Below are positions 23,541 to 30,865 of a stretch of 64,000 bases of DNA, piece by piece. The notes beneath the pieces were generated by a model. The model worked only from the letters and a program-made list of their open reading frames with translations, was not told the origin of the DNA and ran no database searches. The first letter of the stretch is position 1. The number at the start of each line of letters is the position of its first letter. Position numbers and translations under genes: made by a program. Source of the stretch: Blastococcus sp. CCUG 61487 (GTDB taxonomy: Bacteria; Actinomycetota; Actinomycetes; Mycobacteriales; Geodermatophilaceae); assembly GCF_005222955.1 (NCBI RefSeq), contig NZ_LWUA01000243.1, positions 29,081 to 93,080 of the forward strand, written 5' to 3'.

Positions 23541-24297
23541 GCAGCTCGCCGCGCAGGTCGGCGTACTTCTTCACGAACTTCGGTACCCGGCCGCCGTTCA
23601 GCCCGGCCATGTCCGGCCAGACCAGCACCTGGGCGTCGCAGTCCGGCCCCGCTCCGATGCCGATCGTCGGGATGGTCAGCTCCCTGGTCACCTCGCCGGC
23701 GATCGCCGCGGGCACCATCTCCAGGACGACGGCGAACGCCCCGGCCTCCTGCACCGCGCGGGCGTCGGCGAGCAACTGCTCGGCGCCCGCCCCGCGGCCC
23801 TGCACCCGGAATCCGCCCAGGGCGTGCTCGCTCTGCGGGGTGAAGCCGATGTGCGCCATGACCGGGATGCCCGAGTCGTGCAGCAGCTCGATCTGCGGCG
23901 CCACCCGCTCGCCACCCTCGAGCTTGACGGCCTGCGCCCCGCCCTCCTTCATCAGCCGGACGGCGGTCGCGAACGCCTGCTGCGGGCCCGACTCGTAGGA
24001 CCCGAACGGCAGGTCGGCCACGATCAGCGACCGCTTCGTCGAGCGGGTCACCGCCTTGGTCAGCAGCAGCATGTCCTCGACGGTCACCGGGACCGTGCTG
24101 CTGTGGCCCATGACGACGTTGCCCGCGGAGTCGCCGACGAGCATCACCGGGATGCCGGCCTCCTCGAAGATGGCCGCGCTGTAGGTGTCGTAGGCGGTGA
24201 GCATCGCCCACTTCTCGCCCCGCTCCTTGGCCTGCTGCAGGTGGTGGATGCGCACCCGCGCCGTCGAGGTCCCGCCGTACAGCACCGACTCGCTCAC
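23467..24297 (-). CDS. panB: 3-methyl-2-oxobutanoate hydroxymethyltransferase
   Basis: 276 residues. PanB transfers a hydroxymethyl group from 5,10-methylene-THF to 2-oxoisovalerate to give ketopantoate, the first step of pantothenate synthesis. Signatures: [27 protein letters not shown] (Mg-binding Asp), [24 protein letters not shown] and [22 protein letters not shown] 24297 with AAGGAG 7 nt upstream; it overlaps the nadE stop as GTGA, so NadE and PanB are translationally coupled. The larger frame extending to 24990 is a shadow of nadE. Confidence 0.96.
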   Translation of the reverse strand: MSESVLYGGTSTARVRIHHLQQAKERGEKWAMLTAYDTYSAAIFEEAGIPVMLVGDSAGNVVMGHSSTVPVTVEDMLLLTKAVTRSTKRSLIVADLPFGSYESGPQQAFATAVRLMKEGGAQAVKLEGGERVAPQIELLHDSGIPVMAHIGFTPQSEHALGGFRVQGRGAGAEQLLADARAVQEAGAFAVVLEMVPAAIAGEVTRELTIPTIGIGAGPDCDAQVLVWPDMAGLNGGRVPKFVKKYADLRGELLRAAQEYADEVLGGTFPGPEHSFE

Positions 24298-26126
24298 TGC
24301 TCTGCTCCTTCGCGCACGGTGGGCAGGGTCTCCCGCCACCTGTTGGTGATCGGCAGCCGCCGGTCGCGACCGAAGGCCTTGAGGCTGATCTTGGTACCAG
24401 GGGCGGACTGCCGGCGCTTGAACTCCGCGCCGTCGACCAGCCGGAGCACCCGGGCCACGACCTCGGGGTCGTGCCCGCGCTCGAGCAGCTGGGCCAGGCC
24501 GAGGTCCCGGTCGACGTAGTCGGCGATGACCGCGTCCAGCACCTCGTAGGCCGGCAGCGAGTCGCTGTCCTGCTGCCCGGGGGCGAGCTCGGCCGAGGGT
24601 GGCTTGTCGATGGAGTTCTGCGGGATCGGCTCGGTCTCGCCGCGCTCGCGGGCCCAGGCGTTGCGCCACCGGGCCAGCTCCCAGACCAGCGTCTTGGGCA
24701 CGTCCTTGATCGGGGCGAACCCTCCGGCCGCGTCGCCGTAGAGCGTCGAGTAGCCGACGGCCACCTCGCTCTTGTTCGACGTCGCGAGCAGCAGGTGGCC
24801 GTGCTGGTTGGACAGGCCCATGAGCAGCGTGCCGCGCACCCGGGCCTGCAGGTTCTCCGCGGCCACCCCGCTGAGCTCGACGGCCTGCTCGTACGCCTCG
24901 ACCATCGGCGCGATCGGGACGACCGAGTAGTGCATGCCCAGCCGCGCCGCGGAGTCCTCCGCGTCGGACAGCGAGTGCTCGCTGGACCACTTCGACGGCA
25001 GCCCGACGCCGTGCACGCGGTCAGGACCCAGCGCGTCGACGGCGATCGCGGCGACCAGCGCCGAGTCGATGCCCCCGGACATGCCGAGCACGACCGACGG
25101 CATGCCGTTCTTGTCGATGAAGTCGCGCAGGCCGAGGACCAGCGCGCGCCAGACCTCCTCGGTGTCGCCGAGCGGCTCGGCGACCGTCGCGGGCCGCCGC
25201 GCGAACGGCGGCACCGGCTCGTCCGAGACGACGTGCCGGGTGACGGTCATGGGGCCGATCCGGCCCTCGGCCCGGTCGGGCGCCGACGAGGGGTCGATGT
25301 CCAGGTCGACGGTGGCCAGGTGCTCGACGAACTGCGGGGAGCGCGCCAGCAGGGTGCCGTCGGCCGCGACGGCCATCGAGTCGCCGTCGAAGACCAGCTC
25401 GTCCTGCCCGCCCACCTGGTTGCAGTACAGGATCGTCGCCCGCGCCTCGGCGGCGCGCCGCCGGACCAGCGGCAGCCGCAGGTCGTCCTTGGCCCGCTCG
25501 TAGGGGGAGGCGTTGGGGGAGACGACGAGGTCGACCCCGGCCCGCCCCGCGACGCCGCACGGGCCGCCCTCCACCCACAGGTCCTCGCAGACCGTCAGGG
25601 CGATGTCCACGCCGTGCAGCCGGACGACGGGCAGCTCGGTGCCGGGCACGAAGTAGCGGGCCTCGTCGAAGACGCCGTAGTTGGGCAGGTGCCGCTTGTA
25701 GTAGCGGGCGACGACCTCGCCGCCGAACAGCAGCGCGGCGCCGTTGCGGGGTGCGCCGCGGCGCGGGTTGGCGTCGCCGGGGCGGTCGTCGGTCGGCGGC
25801 TCGTCGACCGGCGCCGGTCCCGCGCCTCGCGTGTGCGCGAGGTACCCGACGACGACGGCGATCCCCCCGAGGCCCTGGTCGGCCAGGTCGGCGGCCAGCT
25901 CGACCAGCGTGCGCTCGCTGGCGTGCGCGAACGACTCGCGCAGCACCAGGTCCTCCGGCGGGTAGCCGGTGAGCGTCATCTCGGGGAACACCACCAGGTG
26001 CGCCTGCTCGGCGGCGGCCCTCGCCGTCCACCGCACCACGAGATCGGCGTTGCCCCGGAGGTCGCCCACCCGGGTGTCCACCTGGGCCATCGCCACCCGT
26101 AGCTGCACCGGCTGCTGATCGGTCAC
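24294..26126 (-). CDS. nadE: Glutamine-dependent NAD+ synthetase
   Basis: 610 residues, two domains. Residues ~8-280 form a nitrilase-type glutaminase: Glu49 in [10 protein letters not shown], Lys in [14 protein letters not shown], and Cys in ALTVCEDLW. Residues ~320-600 form the amide-ligating synthetase with the PP-loop [13 protein letters not shown] and [14 protein letters not shown]. Ammonia from glutamine amidates NaAD to NAD+. I start at GTG 26126 with CAGACT 6 nt upstream; the open frame continues to 26588 but that part is antisense to the GNAT gene. An Asp/Pro insertion ([16 protein letters not shown]) lies in the nitrilase domain. Its stop overlaps the panB start. Confidence 0.95.
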   Translation of the reverse strand: MTDQQPVQLRVAMAQVDTRVGDLRGNADLVVRWTARAAAEQAHLVVFPEMTLTGYPPEDLVLRESFAHASERTLVELAADLADQGLGGIAVVVGYLAHTRGAGPAPVDEPPTDDRPGDANPRRGAPRNGAALLFGGEVVARYYKRHLPNYGVFDEARYFVPGTELPVVRLHGVDIALTVCEDLWVEGGPCGVAGRAGVDLVVSPNASPYERAKDDLRLPLVRRRAAEARATILYCNQVGGQDELVFDGDSMAVAADGTLLARSPQFVEHLATVDLDIDPSSAPDRAEGRIGPMTVTRHVVSDEPVPPFARRPATVAEPLGDTEEVWRALVLGLRDFIDKNGMPSVVLGMSGGIDSALVAAIAVDALGPDRVHGVGLPSKWSSEHSLSDAEDSAARLGMHYSVVPIAPMVEAYEQAVELSGVAAENLQARVRGTLLMGLSNQHGHLLLATSNKSEVAVGYSTLYGDAAGGFAPIKDVPKTLVWELARWRNAWARERGETEPIPQNSIDKPPSAELAPGQQDSDSLPAYEVLDAVIADYVDRDLGLAQLLERGHDPEVVARVLRLVDGAEFKRRQSAPGTKISLKAFGRDRRLPITNRWRETLPTVREGAEQ

Positions 26127-26132
26127 GTGATC

Positions 26133-26138
26133 AGTCTG
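26133..26138 (-). promoter_or_regulatory. Candidate -10 (CAnnnT) for nadE
   Basis: On the minus strand CAGACT ends 6 nt before GTG 26126; no Shine-Dalgarno is visible. Confidence 0.4.
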
Positions 26139-26176
26139 GTCGTCGGCCGGGGGAGGAGGCCAGGCGAGGGGGTCGA

Positions 26177-26743
26177 TCACTCCGCGAGGAACCGGCGCTG
26201 CGCCTCCGGCGACCAGAAGGCGACCGACTTGGGCCGGAGTCGCGCGCCCAGCCGCTGGTAGAAGCGCTGGGCGGCGACGTTGTCCTCCCGGATCTCCCAG
26301 CGGACGACGAGGTCCTCGTCGGTCGCCAGCCGGGCGAGCTCCGCCATCAGGAGCCGGCCGAGGCCCGCGTCGCGGTGCTCCTCGGCCACGTACAGGTCGT
26401 CGAGCGCGAGGACGTCCTCGCCGCGCCAGAGGTGGAACTTCCGGACGGCGCTGACGTACCCGACCGCGCGGCGGTCGTGCTCGGCCGCGTCGTGCTCGGT
26501 CGCGTCGTGCTCGGCCGCGTCGTGCTCGGTCGCGTCGTGCTCGGCCACCAGCACGATGACGTCCGGCCGCGCCAGCGCCGCCGTCCACGCCGCGAGCGTG
26601 CCGGCGTCCCGCGGGTCGTCGCCGTTCTCGGCGGCCAGCGCGCGCACCATCGCCAGCACCACATCGGCGTCGGCGACGGTGGCCCGGCGCACCGGGGCGG
26701 CGCCGGAGGGCGGGGTGGAGCGAGCGGGCACGCCGGCCATCAT
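26177..26743 (-). CDS. GNAT family N-acetyltransferase with minisatellite insertion
   Basis: 188 residues. Acetyl-CoA site EEHRDAGLGRLLMAEL (motif A) and the family end NVAAQRFYQRLGARLR are clear, together with DLYVAEEHRD. Between the strand VIVLVAEHD and the next strand AVGYVSA lies a five-residue tandem repeat (EHDAT/EHDAA) encoded by ~5 copies of a 15-bp DNA unit. The insertion sits in the loop between the first beta strands, where it should be tolerated. Substrate unknown; overall it resembles diamine-type acetyltransferases. Start uncertain between ATG 26743 and 26740, neither with a Shine-Dalgarno. It lies 50 bp upstream of nadE on the same strand. Confidence 0.85.
   Translation of the reverse strand: MMAGVPARSTPPSGAAPVRRATVADADVVLAMVRALAAENGDDPRDAGTLAAWTAALARPDVIVLVAEHDATEHDAAEHDATEHDAAEHDRRAVGYVSAVRKFHLWRGEDVLALDDLYVAEEHRDAGLGRLLMAELARLATDEDLVVRWEIREDNVAAQRFYQRLGARLRPKSVAFWSPEAQRRFLAE
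26474..26546. repeat. 15-bp tandem repeat (minisatellite) inside the GNAT gene
   Basis: About 4.9 copies of GTCGTGCTCGG(C/T)CGC, with the variable base alternating C, T, C, T. Read on the minus strand it encodes alternating EHDAA and EHDAT. Unit length is a multiple of three, so copy-number change would not break the frame. Confidence 0.9.
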
Positions 26744-26763
26744 CGCGCAGGGGAGGGCCAGGA

Positions 26764-27753
26764 CTACCCGCGTGCCTGGCTCCGGGCCCGGACCACCGCC
26801 ACGGGCCCGGCCGCCCTGTCGACCACGGCGCGGCTCACCGACGGCGCGGCGCGACCCGGCCGGCGCTCCCGCGACCCGACCACGACGAGCGCCGCACCCA
26901 CCGAGGCCGCCACCAGCGCGGTGACCGGATCACGGCGCACGACCTCGATCCGGAGCGGCACGTGCGGGTACAGCTGCCGCCACCGGCAGACCGCGTCCTC
27001 GACGAGGGAGGCGGCCGCTGCCTCGCTGGTGGCGGGGCGCGGGGCCCGGGAAGCGGATGGGAGACCGGGGATCCAGGCGTGCACCGCGGTGACCGGGAGG
27101 CCGCGCTGCGCGGCGGTCCGGAAGGCGTAGCCCACCGCGTCGGCGCAGGTGAGCCGGTCGACGCCGACCACCACGCGGGCCCGGGGATCGGTCGGCGGAG
27201 TCGGCGAGGGGTGGACGACCGCGACCGGACAGCTCGCGGCCGCCGCGAGGCGCCAGGTGAGGGGACGGCGCAGCAGCCGCGCCGCCGTCGTCGGGCGTGC
27301 GTCCAGCCGTCGGGAGCCGACGACGAGCAGCCGCGCGGTCCGGCTCTCCCGCAGCAGCAGGCGGCGGGGCGAGTCGCGCACGGTGCTCGCGCAGATGTCG
27401 ACGTCGGGAGCGATCGAGCGAGCCCGCGTCAGCGCCGCGTCGACGAGCTCGGTGGCCGCGGCCTGGGGCCCGCCGATGTCCGCGACGGTGGGCACCACCC
27501 CGAGCGGGTCGACGACGAGCGGGGACCTGAACGCGTGGACGACCCGGAGCGGACACCGCAGGGCCGCTGCCTCGCCCGCTGCCCACGTCAGCGCGGCCGC
27601 GGCCGCCGGTTCGTCGTCCAGCCCCACCACCACAGGGGCGGCGAGCCGCTCGAACTCCCGGGCCAGCGGCCGCAGCGAGCGGGTGAACTCGGCGTCGGCG
27701 AGCAGGGTGGCCTCGAGCCGGCGCATGGTCCGTCGTTCGCCGTCGCTGAGCAC
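26764..27753 (-). CDS. Tandem universal stress protein (two UspA domains)
   Basis: 329 residues. Two Usp domains: ~38-180 (PVVVGLDDEPAAAAALTWA...LLVVGSRRLDARPTTAARLLRRPLTWRLAAAASCPVAVV) and ~190-325 (RVVVGVDRLTCADAVGYAF...LVVVGSRERRPGRAAPSVSRAVVDRAAGPVAVV). Both keep a G-x2-G-like/VGS ATP-binding loop, although the usual G-2X-G-9X-G(S/T) spacing is imperfect. The ~35-residue N-terminal extension is helical. GTG 27753 with GAGGAGG 5 nt upstream. Divergent from the MarR gene across an AT-rich 99-bp gap. Confidence 0.85.
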   Translation of the reverse strand: MLSDGERRTMRRLEATLLADAEFTRSLRPLAREFERLAAPVVVGLDDEPAAAAALTWAAGEAAALRCPLRVVHAFRSPLVVDPLGVVPTVADIGGPQAAATELVDAALTRARSIAPDVDICASTVRDSPRRLLLRESRTARLLVVGSRRLDARPTTAARLLRRPLTWRLAAAASCPVAVVHPSPTPPTDPRARVVVGVDRLTCADAVGYAFRTAAQRGLPVTAVHAWIPGLPSASRAPRPATSEAAAASLVEDAVCRWRQLYPHVPLRIEVVRRDPVTALVAASVGAALVVVGSRERRPGRAAPSVSRAVVDRAAGPVAVVRARSQARG

Positions 27754-27780
27754 GAGCGCCTCCTCGGGGGCCGGCAGGCA

Positions 27781-27815
27781 CGTGGATACATCGTAACGCG
27801 ATATTTACTGCGATG
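27781..27815. promoter_or_regulatory. AT-rich divergent promoter region between Usp and MarR genes
   Basis: The stretch around GTAACGCGATATTTACTG is strikingly AT-rich for this genome. On the minus strand TACGAT (27795-27790) fits TAnnnT and would start the Usp transcript ~30 nt upstream of its GTG. CATCG and CGATG flank the AT-rich core and may be an imperfect operator for the MarR protein. Confidence 0.4.
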
Positions 27816-27852
27816 GAGGGTCGGCGCGGTCGGCGCGTGGTCGAATGCATCC

Positions 27853-28308
27853 GTGGTCGAGCAGGAGAACCCGCATCCGGCGGCTGCGCTGAGCAAGCAG
27901 GAGTTCGAGGCGCTCGCCCGCTTCCGGTTCGGCATCCGCCGCTACCTGCGGTTCAGCGAGGAGACGGTGCGGCGGTACGGGCTGACCCCGCAGCAGTACC
28001 AGTTGCTGCTGGCTCTCATGGGCTTCCCGGAGCGGGAGTGGGCCACCGTCCGGGAGCTGGCGGAGCGCCTGCAGCTGCGCCACCACAGCGTCGTCGAACT
28101 GGTCGACCGCGCCCAGGGGCAGGGCCTGGTCGCGCGGGTCGCCAACCCCGACGACGCACGGTCGGTGCGGGTGCTGCTGACCCCCGAGGGGGAGCGCATC
28201 CTCGGTCGGCTGAGCGCGCTGCACCGCGAGGAGCTGCGCCGGCTGGACAGCGCCCTGACTCCTCCCGACTGGGGGTCGCGCGTCCCGGACGGCTCCGAAT
28301 CTGTATGA
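27853..28308 (+). CDS. MarR family transcriptional regulator
   Basis: 151 residues. Winged-helix features: FGIRRYLRFSEETVRRYGLTPQQYQLLLAL (dimerisation plus helix 1), VRELAERLQLRHHSVVELVDRAQGQGLVAR (recognition helix) and the wing NPDDARSVRVLLTPEGERIL. MarR proteins repress until a ligand or oxidant binds; the target is unknown, but the divergent Usp gene or itself is plausible. GTG 27853 chosen; the longer frame upstream is antisense to the Usp gene. It is followed by a perfect palindrome at 28307-28324 and the next regulator. Confidence 0.88.
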   Translation: MVEQENPHPAAALSKQEFEALARFRFGIRRYLRFSEETVRRYGLTPQQYQLLLALMGFPEREWATVRELAERLQLRHHSVVELVDRAQGQGLVARVANPDDARSVRVLLTPEGERILGRLSALHREELRRLDSALTPPDWGSRVPDGSESV

Positions 28309-28324
28309 CCGACGTCCGTCGGTC
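28307..28324. promoter_or_regulatory. 18-bp perfect palindrome beside the -10 of the HTH regulator gene
   Basis: GACCGACG-TC-CGTCGGTC abuts the TAGAGT -10 element (28326-28331) and overlaps the MarR stop codon. A 2-nt loop makes a hairpin unlikely; as DNA it looks like a dimer-binding operator, perhaps for autoregulation. Confidence 0.5.
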
Positions 28325-28325
28325 G

Positions 28326-28331
28326 TAGAGT
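28326..28331 (+). promoter_or_regulatory. -10 element of a leaderless promoter for the HTH regulator
   Basis: TAGAGT ends 7 nt before ATG 28339; no Shine-Dalgarno is present. Confidence 0.55.
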
Positions 28332-28338
28332 CCGCGGC

Positions 28339-29028
28339 ATGGCTGATCGCGATGCGCACGTCGCCGCGGTCGCGGCCCTCGCCGAGCCCACCCGCCGCCG
28401 GCTGTACGAGCATGTCGCCCGCTCGCCGGAACCCCTGAGCCGGGACGACGTCGCCGGCGCCACGGGCGTGCCGCGGCCGACCGCCGCGTTCCACCTCGAC
28501 CGACTGGTCGCGGACGGCCTGCTGGACGTGCACTACGCGCGGCGGTCCGGACGGACCGGGCCCGGGGCGGGCCGGCCGGCCAAGCTCTACCGCCGTGCGG
28601 AGTCCGCGGTTGCGGTGTCCCTGCCGCCGCGGCAGTACGACCTGGCCGGTGATCTGCTCGCGTCGTCCGTGGTGGAGGCGGAGCGGTCGGGGGAGCGGCC
28701 GGCCGCCGTGCTGGCGCGGCGGGCGTTCCAGCGCGGCCGCGAGCTGGGGGACGGGACCTCCGGGACCGACCGCGCGGCCGCGCTCCGGGTGCTGGAGGAG
28801 GCGGGCTTCGAACCGCGGGCCGACGGCGAGGCGGTCGTGCTCGCCAACTGCCCGTTCCACGTGCTCGCCCAGCAGTACACCGAGCTGGTGTGCGGCATGA
28901 ACCGCCGGTTCCTGGAAGGCGTGCTCGACGCGGTCTCGGACGCCGGGCTCACGGCGTTGCTCAGGCCCGAGCCGGGCCTGTGCTGCGTCCGCCTCGAGCC
29001 GTCGGAGGGACACGCCGCGAACTGTTGA
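28339..29028 (+). CDS. ArsR/DeoR-type HTH regulator with SufR-like cysteine ligands
   Basis: 229 residues. N-terminal winged helix (LAEPTRRRLYEHVARS, LSRDDVAGATGVPRPTAAFHLDRLVADGLL). The C-terminal domain has NCPFHVLA (residue ~173), LVCGMNRRF (~188) and EPGLCCVRL (~218), a Cys pattern like SufR-type regulators that bind an Fe-S cluster; a metal- or Fe-S-sensing role is therefore likely but inferred. An 18-bp palindrome precedes it. Directly downstream (58 bp) is the DoxX-oxidoreductase operon behind an AT-rich palindrome, its probable target. Its stop codon overlaps the TTGACA of that operon. Confidence 0.85.
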   Translation: MADRDAHVAAVAALAEPTRRRLYEHVARSPEPLSRDDVAGATGVPRPTAAFHLDRLVADGLLDVHYARRSGRTGPGAGRPAKLYRRAESAVAVSLPPRQYDLAGDLLASSVVEAERSGERPAAVLARRAFQRGRELGDGTSGTDRAAALRVLEEAGFEPRADGEAVVLANCPFHVLAQQYTELVCGMNRRFLEGVLDAVSDAGLTALLRPEPGLCCVRLEPSEGHAANC

Positions 29029-29053
29029 CAAGGGTGTGACGTGGGTCTCTACT
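29025..29053 (+). promoter_or_regulatory. Promoter of the DoxX-oxidoreductase operon
   Basis: A consensus TTGACA (29025-29030) is followed after exactly 17 bp by TCTACT (29048-29053), a 4/6 match to TATAAT. The transcript would start near 29060 inside the palindrome 29052-29077. Confidence 0.55.
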
Positions 29054-29077
29054 TCTAACCATCATTGGTTTTAGAAG
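29052..29077. promoter_or_regulatory. AT-rich palindromic operator at the DoxX operon start
   Basis: CTTCTAACCA-TCAT-TGGTTTTAGAAG is a near-perfect dyad (arms CTTCTA-ACCA and TGGT-TTTAGAAG, two extra bases on the right). It covers the predicted transcription start and touches the ribosome binding site, a classic repressor position; the neighbouring HTH regulator is the obvious candidate. Confidence 0.6.
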
Positions 29078-29086
29078 GAGCTCGTC

Positions 29087-29530
29087 ATGACGACCCAGCT
29101 GAACCGCACCCGTCCGCACCTCCCGGCCGCCCTGTCCGGCGACCCCGCCCGGCAGGCCTTCGTCCTGCTGCGCACGGTGTTCACCGTCGCGCCCATCGCC
29201 TTCGGGCTGGACAAGTTCGCCAACCTGCTGACCGACTGGCCGGACTACCTCGCCCCGTGGATCGACGACCTCGTGCCCGGCACCGCGCAGCAGGCGATGT
29301 ACGCCGTGGGCGTCGTCGAGGTGCTCGCCGGCGTCGTCGTGGCCGTCGCCCCCCGCTTCGGTGGCTGGCTGGTCGCGGCCTGGCTCGGCGGCATCATCCT
29401 CAACCTGCTGACCATCCCGGACCACTACGACATCGCGCTGCGGGACTTCGGGCTGCTCGTCGCCGCCGTGGCCCTGGCCCGCCTCGCCGTCAGGTACGCG
29501 CCGCGTCCGGGGGCCGGGGACCGGTCATGA
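29087..29530 (+). CDS. DoxX-like membrane protein
   Basis: 147 residues with four membrane segments (~28-50, 68-90, 93-112, 118-135). LLRTVFTVAPIAFGLDKFANLLTDWPDYLAPW and AVGVVEVLAGVVVAVAP are typical of the DoxX/YkgB-like family associated with thiol or quinone redox. ATG 29087 with AAGGAG 7 nt upstream. Its stop overlaps the next ATG (ATGA), so the FAD oxidoreductase is translationally coupled. Together with the upstream SufR-like regulator this looks like a redox-response operon. Confidence 0.8.
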   Translation: MTTQLNRTRPHLPAALSGDPARQAFVLLRTVFTVAPIAFGLDKFANLLTDWPDYLAPWIDDLVPGTAQQAMYAVGVVEVLAGVVVAVAPRFGGWLVAAWLGGIILNLLTIPDHYDIALRDFGLLVAAVALARLAVRYAPRPGAGDRS

Positions 29531-30753
29531 CGTCGGCCCCGTTCGTGGTCGTCGAGGGCGGGCTGGCCGGAGCGAAGGCGGCCGAGACGCTGCGGGCCGA
29601 GGGGTTCGACGGGCGGCTCGTCCTGGTCGCCGGCGAGGAGGAGCTGCCCTACGACCGCCCGCCCCTGTCCAAGGACTACCTGCTCGGACGGGTTGATCGG
29701 GAGAGCCCGCAGGTGCACCCGCTGGACTGGTACGGGGAGCAGAGGATCGAGCTGCGCACCGGGGTCCGCGCGCAGCACCTCGACGCCTCCGACCGCCGAC
29801 TGACGCTCAGCACCGGCGAGCGCCTGGCCTACCGGTCGCTGCTCCTGGCCACCGGGTCCTCGCCCCGGCGGCTGCCGGTCCCCGGGGAAGCGCTCGACGG
29901 CGTCCGGTACCTGCGCACGCTCGCCGACGCCGAGGTGCTCCTCGCCGACCTCCGCGGTGGGGGAAGGACCGTCGTGGTCGTCGGCGCCGGCTGGATCGGC
30001 CTGGAGGTCGCGGCGGCAGCCCGCGCGCACGGGAACACCGTGACGATCGTCGAGCCGCAGCCCACCCCGCTGCACGCCGCGCTCGGGCCCGAGATGGGCA
30101 GGGTGTTCGCGCGGCTGCACCGCGCTCACGGGGTGACGCTGCTGACCGACACCGTCGTGCGCGAGCTCCGTGGCGCGCAGGGGCGGGTGCACACGGTGGT
30201 CACCGACCGGCACGCCGGTCTCGAGGCCGACGTCGTCGTCGTCGGCATCGGCGCCACCCCGGACGTCGGCCTGGCCGCCGCCGCCGGGCTGGCCGTCGAC
30301 AACGGGATCCTCACCGACCACGCGCTGCGGACGTCGGCGCCCGACGTCGTCGCTGCTGGAGACGTGGCGGCGTCCTTCCACCCGCTCTACGGCCGGTACG
30401 TCCGCGTCGAGCACTGGGCGAACGCGCTCAACGGCGGTCCGGCCGCCGCGCGGTCGATGCTCGGCCGGGAGGTCATCCACGACCGCGTCCCGTACTTCTA
30501 CACCGACCAGTACGAGCTCGGCATGGAGTACTCCGGCCTGGCCGGGCCGGGTGACCGGCTGGTGTGCCGCGGTGATCCGGAGGACGGCGCGTTCATCTCG
30601 TTCTGGACGGCGGACGGCCGGGTCACCGCCGCGATGACGGTGAACACCTGGGACGTCACCGAGCCGGTCCAGCAGCTCATCCGGGGACGGCGGCGGGTGC
30701 CCGCCGGGGCGCTCGCCGACGGGGACACCCCGCTGGAGCTGCTCGCCGCCTGA
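29527..30753 (+). CDS. FAD-dependent oxidoreductase (ferredoxin/rubredoxin reductase type)
   Basis: 408 residues. Two Rossmann folds: FAD at the N-terminus (FVVVEGGLAGAKAAETLRAEG), NAD(P)H at ~150 (VVVVGAGWIGLEVAAAARAHG), then DVVAAGDVAA for FAD. PYDRPPLSKDYLLG and the C-terminal reductase domain match ferredoxin-NAD reductases of cytochrome P450/dioxygenase systems. Oddity: the first Gly of the FAD GxGxxG motif is Glu (VVEGGLAG instead of VVGGGLAG). No ferredoxin gene is adjacent, so the electron acceptor is unknown. ATG 29527 overlaps the DoxX stop as ATGA. Confidence 0.88.
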   Translation: MTSAPFVVVEGGLAGAKAAETLRAEGFDGRLVLVAGEEELPYDRPPLSKDYLLGRVDRESPQVHPLDWYGEQRIELRTGVRAQHLDASDRRLTLSTGERLAYRSLLLATGSSPRRLPVPGEALDGVRYLRTLADAEVLLADLRGGGRTVVVVGAGWIGLEVAAAARAHGNTVTIVEPQPTPLHAALGPEMGRVFARLHRAHGVTLLTDTVVRELRGAQGRVHTVVTDRHAGLEADVVVVGIGATPDVGLAAAAGLAVDNGILTDHALRTSAPDVVAAGDVAASFHPLYGRYVRVEHWANALNGGPAAARSMLGREVIHDRVPYFYTDQYELGMEYSGLAGPGDRLVCRGDPEDGAFISFWTADGRVTAAMTVNTWDVTEPVQQLIRGRRRVPAGALADGDTPLELLAA

Positions 30754-30769
30754 TCCGGGCGGACGGCGT

Positions 30770-30805
30770 GTCCGGGCGCGCCGGGGTGCCACGCATCCCC
30801 CGGAC
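30770..30805 (+). terminator. Possible terminator hairpin before glnA2
   Basis: GTCCGGG (30770-30776) pairs with CCCGGAC (30799-30805); additional GGGGTGCC/GCATCCCC pairing inside can extend the structure. It lies 17 nt after the oxidoreductase stop. Confidence 0.4.
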
Positions 30806-30865
30806 GGGGCAGGCTGGGCGGCGTTCCACGGCGACGACACATCCCGGAAACGATCGGACGCGATC

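Noticed and set aside
26474..26546. Short regular repeats as a possible CRISPR array
   Set aside because: Units are 15 bp, contiguous, without spacers, and lie in frame inside a GNAT gene; no cas genes are present.
30836..30851. GACAC-n6-GAAAC as a GlnR box for glnA2
   Set aside because: Only one half-site, the first unit deviates from GTnAC, and it lies 14 bp before the start codon, where activation is unlikely.
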